A stretch of DNA of 54,747 nucleotides from Saccharospirillum alexandrii (GTDB lineage: Bacteria; Pseudomonadota; Gammaproteobacteria; Pseudomonadales; Natronospirillaceae), in the NCBI RefSeq assembly GCF_004000275.1, contig NZ_RCIP01000001.1:1-54747 (forward strand), written 5' to 3'. How positions within the stretch are numbered: the first letter of the stretch is position 1; each line of letters starts with the position of its first letter. The translations under genes were made by a program, and so were the position numbers. Under the pieces are notes generated by a model. It was not told the DNA's origin. It saw only the letters and a list, made by a program, of their open reading frames with translations, and searched no databases. Positions 35,839-43,017 of the stretch are shown in pieces.

Positions 35839-36869
35839 TGTACGGTCCGGGTGCTGTTGATCAAATGGCCGATGGCGCTGGCCAGCGCGTCTGAGCGATG
35901 CGGGTGGCGCAGTGCCTGCAGAATCAGACCCGACAAGCCGGGTTGCAGTGCGAGCCCTTGAACGACCCGGTTGAAGCCGTCTGTATCGGCCAATACGGCC
36001 AGTCGGTCCAGTGCCACCAGCGCCAGGTCGGTATTGGCCAGCAGACCCGGATGCCGGCTGAGCACGGCCAGTACTACGTCCAGTTCGTCGGTAAAGTGGT
36101 TCAGCGAGTCGCTGACGAAAGCTTCTACCAGGCCTGTTGCCGGGCTTTGAGACAGGGCGCGCAGCGCCGCGACGCGTGTGGCGACGTCCTGATGCTGGTG
36201 CCCCAGTTCGATAATGCGTTCCGTCAGAGCGACGCCCGGTTTGTGGTGTTCGAGGGCGTTCAGCACCTGATGGCGTGCGAAGTCAGGTATCTCGGGCAGC
36301 TGCCGGGTGAGTGCTTGCTCATCGGCCGGGCTGCGCCGTTCCAGCACGTCGAACAGGCCTTGCAGGCCAATGCTGGCCCAGTCTTCCGACGCGCCTGTTT
36401 TTGTCAGCAGCCGTTGGGCATCGGCGTAAAAGGCGCTGGGTGATGCACCCAGAATACGGCTGGCGCGGGCGTGCAAGGCGGCCATTTTGTTGTCGGGAGG
36501 CGTAAACTGATAGGGGTGGTCGGTCAGCAGGCGCTGGCGCTCTTTGGGATCAGCAGTGGCGAGCGAGCGGTACAGCCGGTCAAGGACATCGGTCATGACG
36601 GCGGCGGGCATTCCGCCCTGTTCGTCCAGTGGCAGTTTCATAAACCAGATGCTGTGTTGCTCGCGCTGTTCGGGGTTCCACAGCAGCAGGATCAGCCAGG
36701 CATGACTCAGGTGCGGGTAAGGGTAGGGCTGTCCCTGGTCGAACCGGGCAAACTGGTCCTTGCTGAGATTACGCAACTGACTGCCCAGATCAAAAGCCCG
36801 GTAACGGGCGCCGCTGCGCTCGAGAAAATCAACAAGTCCGGGTGTGGTCTGGGTATTTGAGGTGCTCAT
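35835..36869 (-). CDS. DUF3549 family protein
   Basis: This 344-residue soluble protein has a family-typical start (LVDFLERSGARYRAFDLGSQLRNLS, then DQGQPYPYPHLSHAWLILLLW). The C-terminal half is a run of alpha-helical, HEAT-like repeats (RHQVLNALEHH, TRVAALRALSQSP, LNHFTDELDVVLAVLSRHP). No catalytic motif or signal is seen. DUF3549 is unassigned. It leads a two-gene operon with ychJ. Confidence 0.82.
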   Translation of the reverse strand: MSTSNTQTTPGLVDFLERSGARYRAFDLGSQLRNLSKDQFARFDQGQPYPYPHLSHAWLILLLWNPEQREQHSIWFMKLPLDEQGGMPAAVMTDVLDRLYRSLATADPKERQRLLTDHPYQFTPPDNKMAALHARASRILGASPSAFYADAQRLLTKTGASEDWASIGLQGLFDVLERRSPADEQALTRQLPEIPDFARHQVLNALEHHKPGVALTERIIELGHQHQDVATRVAALRALSQSPATGLVEAFVSDSLNHFTDELDVVLAVLSRHPGLLANTDLALVALDRLAVLADTDGFNRVVQGLALQPGLSGLILQALRHPHRSDALASAIGHLINSTRTVQ

Positions 36870-37294
36870 ACAGCGGCTCTGGTATCGGTCATGGGTGGCG
36901 CAGTGTACCGGATATGAGTCTTGTTATTAATCCCGGAGGTTGAACCGTTTGGTGGGCTTTTGTGCCATTGGTTCGTGCTGGCAACCGGGTTGGCCTGGCC
37001 GGGGTCGGCGTGAATCCTTCCGTGGAGCCTAGGCCGCATGATATGAATCCCCTCCCTAGGATTCACCCTTCGGGCTCGCTGCGCTCATGCTAAAACGCTC
37101 CTGGCGTTTTAGTCCATGTTGCGGACTACCCCGTCCAGGCCAACCCGGCAGCCAGCACTTGGTTTATTGCCAATTTCGGATTTAATTCAAGTCAGGTTTG
37201 TTAACGCTTCAATGCTTTGCTTCACCTGATCAGGCGTCTACACTGCGCTTTTTTTGATAATCCGCCAAATTATTGCGGAACGGGAGGAAGGTTT
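36870..37294. other. Divergent intergenic region with palindromic element
   Basis: This 425-bp gap between the 5' ends of the DUF3549 gene and yqcC is mostly taken up by palindromic element C (36978-37155). The remaining flanks presumably carry both promoters, but no clear consensus boxes are visible. No protein gene is supported. Confidence 0.6.
36978..37155. repeat. Palindromic intergenic element, copy C
   Basis: The arms 36978-37005 and 37128-37155 match at 25 of 28 bases. The core shares GGGGTCGGCGT, GTGGAGCCTAGGCCGC and TGCGGACTACCCC with copies A and D. The nested 79-bp module (37040-37118) has hairpins GAATCC/GGATTC (37045-37064) and CTAAAACGC/GCGTTTTAG (37090-37112). Terminal repeats like those of copies A and B are not recognisable, so the outer limits are uncertain. 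Confidence 0.85.
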
Positions 37295-37609
37295 TTGTCT
37301 GAATTGTCGACGCTATTGGACGAACTGGAAGCGGAGCTGAGAGAGCAGGGTTTCTGGAGTGATGTGCCGCCGTCGCCCGAGGCGCTGGCAAGTGCTCAGC
37401 CGTTTGCGGTGGATACACTAACCTTGCCGGAGTGGTTACAGTGGATCTATTTGCAGCGTTTGCGAGCGTTGATTGAGGCTGAATTGCCGCTGCCCACCGG
37501 GGCTCAGGTAAAGCCTTATGCGGAAGAAGCGCTGAAGTTTGAGAAGCGATCGACTCAGCAGTTGCTGGTGATTATTGACCGGATTGATGGCTGTCTGGGG
37601 AAGCCCTGA
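37295..37609 (+). CDS. yqcC: YqcC-like protein (DUF446)
   Basis: This 104-residue helical protein has the family pattern: an N-terminal helix (LLDELEAELREQGFW), then AQPFAVDTLTLPEWLQWIYLQRLRALIE and a C-terminal helix. In many gammaproteobacteria YqcC lies beside truC. The start is TTG 37295, placed seven bases after GGAGG. The in-frame TTG/ATG codons further upstream lack a ribosome site and the extra residues are not family-like. Function unknown. Confidence 0.85.
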   Translation: MSELSTLLDELEAELREQGFWSDVPPSPEALASAQPFAVDTLTLPEWLQWIYLQRLRALIEAELPLPTGAQVKPYAEEALKFEKRSTQQLLVIIDRIDGCLGKP

Positions 37610-37613
37610 CACT

Positions 37614-37637
37614 AAAAAGGTGGCCGAAGCCACCTTT
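37614..37637 (-). terminator. Terminator between yqcC and sodB
   Basis: The stem AAAGGTGGC/GCCACCTTT with a CGAA loop is followed on the minus strand by TTTTT, ending sodB transcription. On the plus strand it follows the yqcC stop directly and may serve both genes. Confidence 0.82.
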
Positions 37638-37690
37638 CAGGGCCCGTACCCGCAAGGCGGGCCGGGTAGGACGGTGCTCTGAACGTCGCC

Positions 37691-38272
37691 TTACTTGGCG
37701 AAGTTCTCCGCTGCGAAGTCCCAGTTTGCCAGTTTCCAGAACGCTTCCAGGTATTTGGGGCGCAGGTTACGGTAGTCGATGTAGTAGGCATGTTCCCACA
37801 AGTCGACGGTGATGATTGGCGTCTGGCCTTCGGTGATGGGGGTGCCGGCGTTGCTGGTGTTAACGATTTCCAGTGAGCCATCGCTGTTCTTGACCAGCCA
37901 GGTCCAGCTTGAACCGAAGTTGTTGACGGCTTTTTCGTCGAATTCCTTCTGGAAGGCTTCGAATGAACCCCATTTGGCATTGATGGCGTCAGCCAGGGCG
38001 CCAGTAGGAGCACCACCGCCATTCGGGCTCAGGCTGTGCCAGTAGAAGGTGTGGTTCCAGATTTGAGCGGAGTTGTTGAACACGCCGCCGGAAGAGGATT
38101 TGATGATGTCTTCCAGGCTCTTGCCTTCAAACTCGGTGCCCGGGATCAGGCCATTCAGCTTGGTCACATAGGTGTTGTGATGCTTGCCGTGGTGGTATTC
38201 CAGGGTTTCCTGGGAAATGTGGGGTTCAAGTGCGTTGATCGCGTACGGCAGTTCTGGCAGTTCAAAAGCCAT
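37691..38272 (-). CDS. sodB: Iron superoxide dismutase SodB
   Basis: This 193-residue cytoplasmic enzyme dismutates superoxide. Metal ligands sit at His27, His74, Asp157 and His161 (the VDLWEHAYY motif). Gln70 (NNSAQIWNH) and the NAGTP segment at 141-145 mark the iron type rather than manganese type. The length matches E. coli SodB. The ATG at 38272 has AGGGAGAAC ahead. The preceding in-frame ATG (38311) adds a non-homologous leader. Confidence 0.97.
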   Translation of the reverse strand: MAFELPELPYAINALEPHISQETLEYHHGKHHNTYVTKLNGLIPGTEFEGKSLEDIIKSSSGGVFNNSAQIWNHTFYWHSLSPNGGGAPTGALADAINAKWGSFEAFQKEFDEKAVNNFGSSWTWLVKNSDGSLEIVNTSNAGTPITEGQTPIITVDLWEHAYYIDYRNLRPKYLEAFWKLANWDFAAENFAK

Positions 38273-38410
38273 GGTGTTCTCCCTCTGTCTTTTCGATGGG
38301 TGTATTAGCACGTTGTCGTTCGTGTCTGTACTATCTGGTCGGTTGGGGCCGGTTTCAAGTGCGGCCAGGCGGCTATTTTAATGCGATTGGGCACAATTAC
38401 CGAGCCTCTC

Positions 38411-38438
38411 TTGTTCATCGGGGGGCTGTCCCTATAAT
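38411..38438 (+). promoter_or_regulatory. Sigma-70 promoter upstream of the coiled-coil protein
   Basis: TTGTTC (38411-38416), a 16-base spacer and TATAAT (38433-38438) form a good sigma-70 promoter, 32 bases before the ATG of the gene at 38471. It probably also drives glpR, six bases after that gene. Confidence 0.75.
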
Positions 38439-38470
38439 GACCCTACTTATTTATTGCACAGGTTGTTTCA

Positions 38471-39361
38471 ATGTCGGACTCCAAGCCGGGCAGTGACCTG
38501 CCCAAAATGGTACCAGACCGTGATCAGATCCGCGGTCGTCAGTCGACGACCGCTTCGTCCACACCACGCAACACGGCGTCCGGAGGGCGGGCGGAGCCGT
38601 CAGCGCGCAATGGTGGCAGTAACACGCCAGCGCTGCTGTGGGGGCTGGTGCTGGTGCTGTTTGCCATCAGCGCGGGTCTTGGGCTAATGGCCTACAGCCA
38701 GCAACAGACGCTGGCGATGTTTGATGAGCGGCTGCAACTGGCGGATGACCGCATCGTATCGGTGCAGCGTTCAATGACCGAGACCGATGAATCGGTGGTG
38801 ATGAATGAAACGGCCATCAACAATCAGTTTCGGGCCATCAAGGCTGAAACCGATATGCAGATGAGCGAAATTCGCAAACTCTGGGCGGTCGCCAACGAGC
38901 GTAACCGCGAGTGGATCGAGACCAATCAGCAGAATATTGCGCAACTGCAGTCCAACGTTCAAAGCCAGATCGAGGCGCGTGAGCAGGCGCTCGCAGCGCT
39001 GACCAGCCGGGTGGACGAGCAGGCGGCTGCCAATGGTTCCCAGGCGGAGTTGCTGGCCGCGTTGCAGTCTGAACTGGACCAGACGTCTGAAGCCTTTGGC
39101 GAGTTGCAGGCAAGCCTTGAGAACCTGAACCCGGCCAGTCTGGAAGAGCGTTTGCTGTCGTTGACGCTGACACAGGAAAACCTGCTGGTTGAGCAAGGTA
39201 CAGCGACCATGAACCAGCAACTGCTGCAAGACGAAGTCGATGAACTGAATGAGGTTCTGCGTTCTATCGATGCGGGCAGGCTGGAAGCCAATCGCCGCCT
39301 GGTCGCTGTCAGCGAGCGAGTGGATGCCCTGGAAGACCGTATGTCCGGGGGGGTGCAATAA
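38471..39361 (+). CDS. Single-pass membrane protein with long coiled coil
   Basis: This 296-residue protein has a polar, Ser/Arg-rich tail (1-52), one membrane segment at about 54-75, then a long Gln/Glu-rich helical region (80-292) with heptad-like spacing (LQLADDRI, LQSNVQSQIEAREQALAALTSRVDEQ, LNEVLRSIDAGRLEANRRLVAVSERVDALEDRM). It probably sits in the inner membrane with the coiled coil in the periplasm. I recognise no named family. It is co-oriented with glpR, starting six bases after its stop, and has a good promoter. Confidence 0.82.
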   Translation: MSDSKPGSDLPKMVPDRDQIRGRQSTTASSTPRNTASGGRAEPSARNGGSNTPALLWGLVLVLFAISAGLGLMAYSQQQTLAMFDERLQLADDRIVSVQRSMTETDESVVMNETAINNQFRAIKAETDMQMSEIRKLWAVANERNREWIETNQQNIAQLQSNVQSQIEAREQALAALTSRVDEQAAANGSQAELLAALQSELDQTSEAFGELQASLENLNPASLEERLLSLTLTQENLLVEQGTATMNQQLLQDEVDELNEVLRSIDAGRLEANRRLVAVSERVDALEDRMSGGVQ

Positions 39362-39367
39362 GCCTGC

Positions 39368-40156
39368 ATGACACTACGTGATGCCCGACTGGACAAGCCG
39401 CTGAATCCAAGACAGACCGCCATAGTACGGCGCGTCGAAAAAGACGGTCATGCGACCATTGACGATCTGGTCGAAGACTTCGGCGTAACGCCCCAGACGA
39501 TCCGCCGGGATCTGACGTTACTGGAAGACAGCGGGTTCATCGTGCGGTTTCACGGTGGGGCCAGCCCGGTTAATTCTACGGAGAACCTGCCGTATTTTGA
39601 CCGGCAAATTCTGAATCAGTCTGCCAAGGAGCGCATCGCCCGAACACTGGCAGACCAGATTCCAGACCATGCCAGCCTGTTTATCAACATTGGTACCACA
39701 ACCGAGACCATTGCTCATGCCCTGATGCACCATAAGGGTCTGCAAATTGTGACCAACAATCTGCACGTGGCGACGCTGATGAGTGGCAAGGAAGATTTTC
39801 GGGTCATTGTGGCCAGTGGGGAGGTGCGTGCTCGCGATGGTGGCATTGTCGGTGAGTCGACATTGGATTTCATTCGCCAGTTCAAACTCGATTACGGCAT
39901 CATCGGTATCAGCGGCATCGACGATGACGGTTCCTTGCTGGATTACGATTACCGGGAAGTCCGCGTTGCTCAAACCATTATCGAACACAGCCGCCAGGTG
40001 TTACTGGCAGCCGATCACAGCAAGTTTGGCCGCCAGGCCATGGTGCGGCTGGGCAGCATTGCCCAGGCCGATGCCTTCTACACCGACAGCCCACCCCCCA
40101 AAGTCTTCCAGGATCTGCTCACCGAGCATCAGGTCAGACTGTTTGTCTGCGACTAG
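39368..40156 (+). CDS. glpR: DeoR-family repressor GlpR
   Basis: This 262-residue regulator has an N-terminal DeoR helix-turn-helix (LVEDFGVTPQTIRRDL, near 34-49, then RFHGGASP) and a C-terminal phosphosugar sensor with NIGTTTETIAHAL, VTNNLHVATL, GGIVGESTLDFI, GISGIDDDGSLLDYDYREV and ADHSKFGR. It matches E. coli GlpR throughout. By family it represses glycerol-3-phosphate genes, which are not in this window. It is probably transcribed with the upstream coiled-coil gene. Confidence 0.93.
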   Translation: MTLRDARLDKPLNPRQTAIVRRVEKDGHATIDDLVEDFGVTPQTIRRDLTLLEDSGFIVRFHGGASPVNSTENLPYFDRQILNQSAKERIARTLADQIPDHASLFINIGTTTETIAHALMHHKGLQIVTNNLHVATLMSGKEDFRVIVASGEVRARDGGIVGESTLDFIRQFKLDYGIIGISGIDDDGSLLDYDYREVRVAQTIIEHSRQVLLAADHSKFGRQAMVRLGSIAQADAFYTDSPPPKVFQDLLTEHQVRLFVCD

Positions 40157-40165
40157 TTTACTCAA

Positions 40166-40340
40166 GATCCGGCAATCGGGTTCGGTCGAGTGGCATTGGT
40201 CCGCGCCGGATGCCGGGTATGCCCCTGTGGGGTCGGCGTAGATCCATCCATGGAGCCTAGGCCGTAGCATCCTTGCTGCGGACTTCCCCACAGGGGCACA
40301 CCCGGCACCCGCCGCTAGTCTCTTTGGCGAACTCCAAAAC
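40166..40340. repeat. Palindromic intergenic element, copy D
   Basis: This 175-bp element fills the glpR/dapD convergent gap except for 8-9 bases at each side. The arms 40211-40232 and 40286-40307 match at 21 of 22. The core (TCGGCGTAGATCC, CCATGGAGCCTAG, GCATCCTTGCTGCGGAC) is nearly the same as in copy A. The right end CGAACTCCAAAAC is identical to that of copy A; the left terminal repeat is degenerate. Confidence 0.9.
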
Positions 40341-40348
40341 CTGTAGGG

Positions 40349-41380
40349 TTAATTATTGCTGTGCAACTCGCTGTTCAATTCAATCGCCGTTTTGTTCGAC
40401 AGGCATTCTACCCGACCGGTTTCGGCATTACGCCAGAACAGTAAATCTGACTGACCCGCCAGTTCCCGCGCTTTAACCGTTTTGACCAGCTGTTTCTTGT
40501 TGTCGAGCATGGCCACCTTGGTGCCAGCGGTGACATACAGGCCAGCTTCAACGGTGCAGCGATCACCCAGCGGGATGCCGATACCGGAGTTCGCGCCGAG
40601 CAGGCAGTTCTTGCCCAGGGAAATCACGACTTTACCGCCGCCTGACAGGGTGCCCATGATCGATGACCCGCCCCCGACGTCAGAACCGTCGCCGACCATA
40701 ACGCCGGCGGTAATGCGCCCTTCGACCATGGATACCGCTTCGGTTCCAGCATTGAAGTTCACAAAGCCTTCGTGCATGACGGTGGTGCCTTCACCGATGT
40801 GGGCGCCAAGCCGAACCCGGCTGGTATCGGCAATGCGAATGCCTTTGGGCACGACGTAGTTGGTCATTTTCGGGAACTTGTCGACGCACTTCACATCCAG
40901 GGTGCGGCCCGCCAGCCGGGCTTCCATTTGACGGTCGGCGAGTTCTGGCAGGTCGATCGGGCCTTCGTTGGTCCAGGCGATGTTGTGCAGCAGGCCGAAC
41001 AAGCCGTCCAGTGAGCAGCCGTGGGGTTTGACCAGGCGGTGCGACAGCAAATGCAGCTTCAGATAGCCTTCGGCGACAGACACCGGTGCGGCGTCGGTTT
41101 CCAGTACGGTCAGAACCAGGGTCTGGCGGCTGCTTTCTGCAGCGCGGCAGAACTGGGCGCTTTCGCGGTAGCCGGCTTTGTCGAAGCCATCGGCCAGGGG
41201 GCTCATCAGGGCGTTCTCGACCACCAGCGCTTCATTGCCACCATTGAGCTTGGCGACCTGGCTGAGCGTGGTGATCAGGTCGTCGGACGGGGCCAGAATC
41301 GGCTGGGGGTACCAGGCTTCAATGATCTTGCCGTCTTTGTTTCGGGTGGCGGTGCCGATCGCCACTGCAAAATAGCTCAT
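40349..41380 (-). CDS. dapD: Tetrahydrodipicolinate N-succinyltransferase DapD
   Basis: This 343-residue enzyme adds succinyl to tetrahydrodipicolinate in lysine/diaminopimelate synthesis. It is the long Pseudomonas-type form. The left-handed beta-helix starts near 190 (VRLGAHIGEGTTVMHEGFVNFNAG, ITAGVMVGDGSDVGGGSSIMG, KNCLLGANSGIGIPLGDRC). The ATG 41380 has AGGACAACCC upstream. It is the last gene of a minus-strand group with yffB, dapC and glnD. Confidence 0.96.
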   Translation of the reverse strand: MSYFAVAIGTATRNKDGKIIEAWYPQPILAPSDDLITTLSQVAKLNGGNEALVVENALMSPLADGFDKAGYRESAQFCRAAESSRQTLVLTVLETDAAPVSVAEGYLKLHLLSHRLVKPHGCSLDGLFGLLHNIAWTNEGPIDLPELADRQMEARLAGRTLDVKCVDKFPKMTNYVVPKGIRIADTSRVRLGAHIGEGTTVMHEGFVNFNAGTEAVSMVEGRITAGVMVGDGSDVGGGSSIMGTLSGGGKVVISLGKNCLLGANSGIGIPLGDRCTVEAGLYVTAGTKVAMLDNKKQLVKTVKARELAGQSDLLFWRNAETGRVECLSNKTAIELNSELHSNN

Positions 41381-41420
41381 GGGTTGTCCTCTTAATGTCG
41401 TTTTAGCGTTTAAAAAAGTG

Positions 41421-41774
41421 TTAGCGAACCTGCGCTGCCAAGCGTGCGAAGTGCGCTTCATCGAAACCAACACTCACAGCGCCCTGATACTCGACCAGTG
41501 GCCGTTTGATCAAAGACGGGTTGGCGATCATCTGTTCGATGGCCCCGGCTTCAGTAAGGGCGTCGCGCTGTTCTTGAGGCAGTTTGCGCCAGCTGGTACC
41601 GCGTTTGTTGATCAGTTGTTCCCAGTCGAGTTGTGTCAGCCAGGTGCGCACCAGTGCCTCGTCTGGTGGGGTTTTCTTGTAGTCGATGAATTCTATGTCG
41701 ACCTGCTGGTCTGCAAACCAGGCCAGTGTCTTCTTGATGGTGTCGCAATTGCGAATGCCGTAAATACGGATCAT
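41421..41774 (-). CDS. yffB: ArsC/Spx-like protein YffB
   Basis: This 117-residue thioredoxin-fold protein has GIRNCDTIKKT at 6-16; the single Cys10 occupies the ArsC-type position. FIDYKKTPP and the later PSLIKRPLVE motif also fit. It lies between dapC and dapD, as in Pseudomonas. The role is uncertain; YffB binds glutathione in P. aeruginosa. The ATG at 41774 has GAGAGGAAACC upstream. Confidence 0.9.
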   Translation of the reverse strand: MIRIYGIRNCDTIKKTLAWFADQQVDIEFIDYKKTPPDEALVRTWLTQLDWEQLINKRGTSWRKLPQEQRDALTEAGAIEQMIANPSLIKRPLVEYQGAVSVGFDEAHFARLAAQVR

Positions 41775-41829
41775 GGTGGTTCGGTTTCCTCTCTTGGAAG
41801 GGGGTTGCCCGTTATTCACAGTAGGCCGC

Positions 41830-43017
41830 TTAGAGCAGGCGGCGCAGGCGTTCGGCGGCGTCGATACAGGCGTCCAGTTCGGCGACCAGGGCAATGCGAA
41901 CGTGCCCATACCCCGGGGTGACGCCGTCGATGGTCCGGCACAGGTACTGACCCGGCAAGACCCGGATGTTGGCTTTTTCCAGCCACTCACAGGCAATCTC
42001 GGTGTCGTCGCGCTCCAGGTTGGGCCAGAGGTAAAAGCTGGCCTCGGGAATGCGCACCGGCATCTTGTCGGACAGGATGTCGTGCAGCGCCTGGTACTTC
42101 TGGTTGTAGAGCGCGCGATTGGCGGCAACGTGGTGTTCATCCTGCCAGGCGGCGATGGATACCTGCTGGTGCGGTATTGGCATGGCACAGCCATGGTAGG
42201 TGCGGTAGCGCAGGAACTCGGCAATTAGCTGCGCATCGCCAGCGACGAAGCCGCTGCGCAAGCCAGGCAGGTTGCTGCGCTTGCTCAGGCTGTGAAACAC
42301 CAGGCAGTTGCGATAGTCGGTATGGCCCATGGCCGCCGCGGCCTGTAACAGTCCGGGTGGCGGATTTGCTTCATCGCGATAGAGCTCGCTGTAGCATTCA
42401 TCGCTGATCAGCAGCACATCGTGGTTGATGGCTTTGCGGATCAGGTGTTGCAGCTGCTCTAGCGATAACGGCTGGCCAGAGGGGTTGCCCGGTGTGCACA
42501 GAAACAGCATCTGGCAGTTGTCCCAGTCGGCGTCGGTCAGGCCGCTAAAGTCGGGCAGATAGCCGGTTTCGGCCAGGCAGGGCAGGTAGCGCGGTTCGCC
42601 ACCGGCCAGGTAAGTGGCGCCTTCGTAGATCTGGTAGAAGGGGTTGGGCATCCAGACGTCGCGTTTGGCGGAGCTGGCATCGAACAAAGCTTGTACCACC
42701 GAGAACAGCGCTTCACGGGTGCCGGTGACTGGCAATACGTTTTTGTCGGCGGTTAAACTGTTATCGGGCAAGTGAAAGCGGCGCTGGCACCATTGGCTGA
42801 TCGCTTCACGCAATGCCGGCAATCCGTTGGTGGCCGGGTATTGGGAAAAGCCCCCCAGATTCTGGTTCAAAACAGGGCTTAGAAACTCCGGCGCAGCGTG
42901 CTTGGGTTCGCCGATGGACCAGGCGACTTCGGGCAGGTTGGCCGGTGTGATATTGGCCGTCAGTTGTTTGAGTTTCTCAAAGGGGTACGGCATCAGTCGT
43001 GCCATTAACGGATTCAT
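41830..43017 (-). CDS. dapC: Succinyldiaminopimelate transaminase DapC
   Basis: This 395-residue PLP-dependent class I/II aminotransferase acts in the succinylase lysine pathway. The PLP-binding lysine lies in HSLSKRSNLPGLRSGF. Other family residues are in FLCTPGNPSGQPLSLEQL, SDECYSELY and a C-terminal GHVRIALV substrate-binding Arg. Context (glnD before, dapD after) supports DapC over ArgD-like roles. Its start overlaps the glnD stop by four bases. Confidence 0.93.
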   Translation of the reverse strand: MNPLMARLMPYPFEKLKQLTANITPANLPEVAWSIGEPKHAAPEFLSPVLNQNLGGFSQYPATNGLPALREAISQWCQRRFHLPDNSLTADKNVLPVTGTREALFSVVQALFDASSAKRDVWMPNPFYQIYEGATYLAGGEPRYLPCLAETGYLPDFSGLTDADWDNCQMLFLCTPGNPSGQPLSLEQLQHLIRKAINHDVLLISDECYSELYRDEANPPPGLLQAAAAMGHTDYRNCLVFHSLSKRSNLPGLRSGFVAGDAQLIAEFLRYRTYHGCAMPIPHQQVSIAAWQDEHHVAANRALYNQKYQALHDILSDKMPVRIPEASFYLWPNLERDDTEIACEWLEKANIRVLPGQYLCRTIDGVTPGYGHVRIALVAELDACIDAAERLRRLL

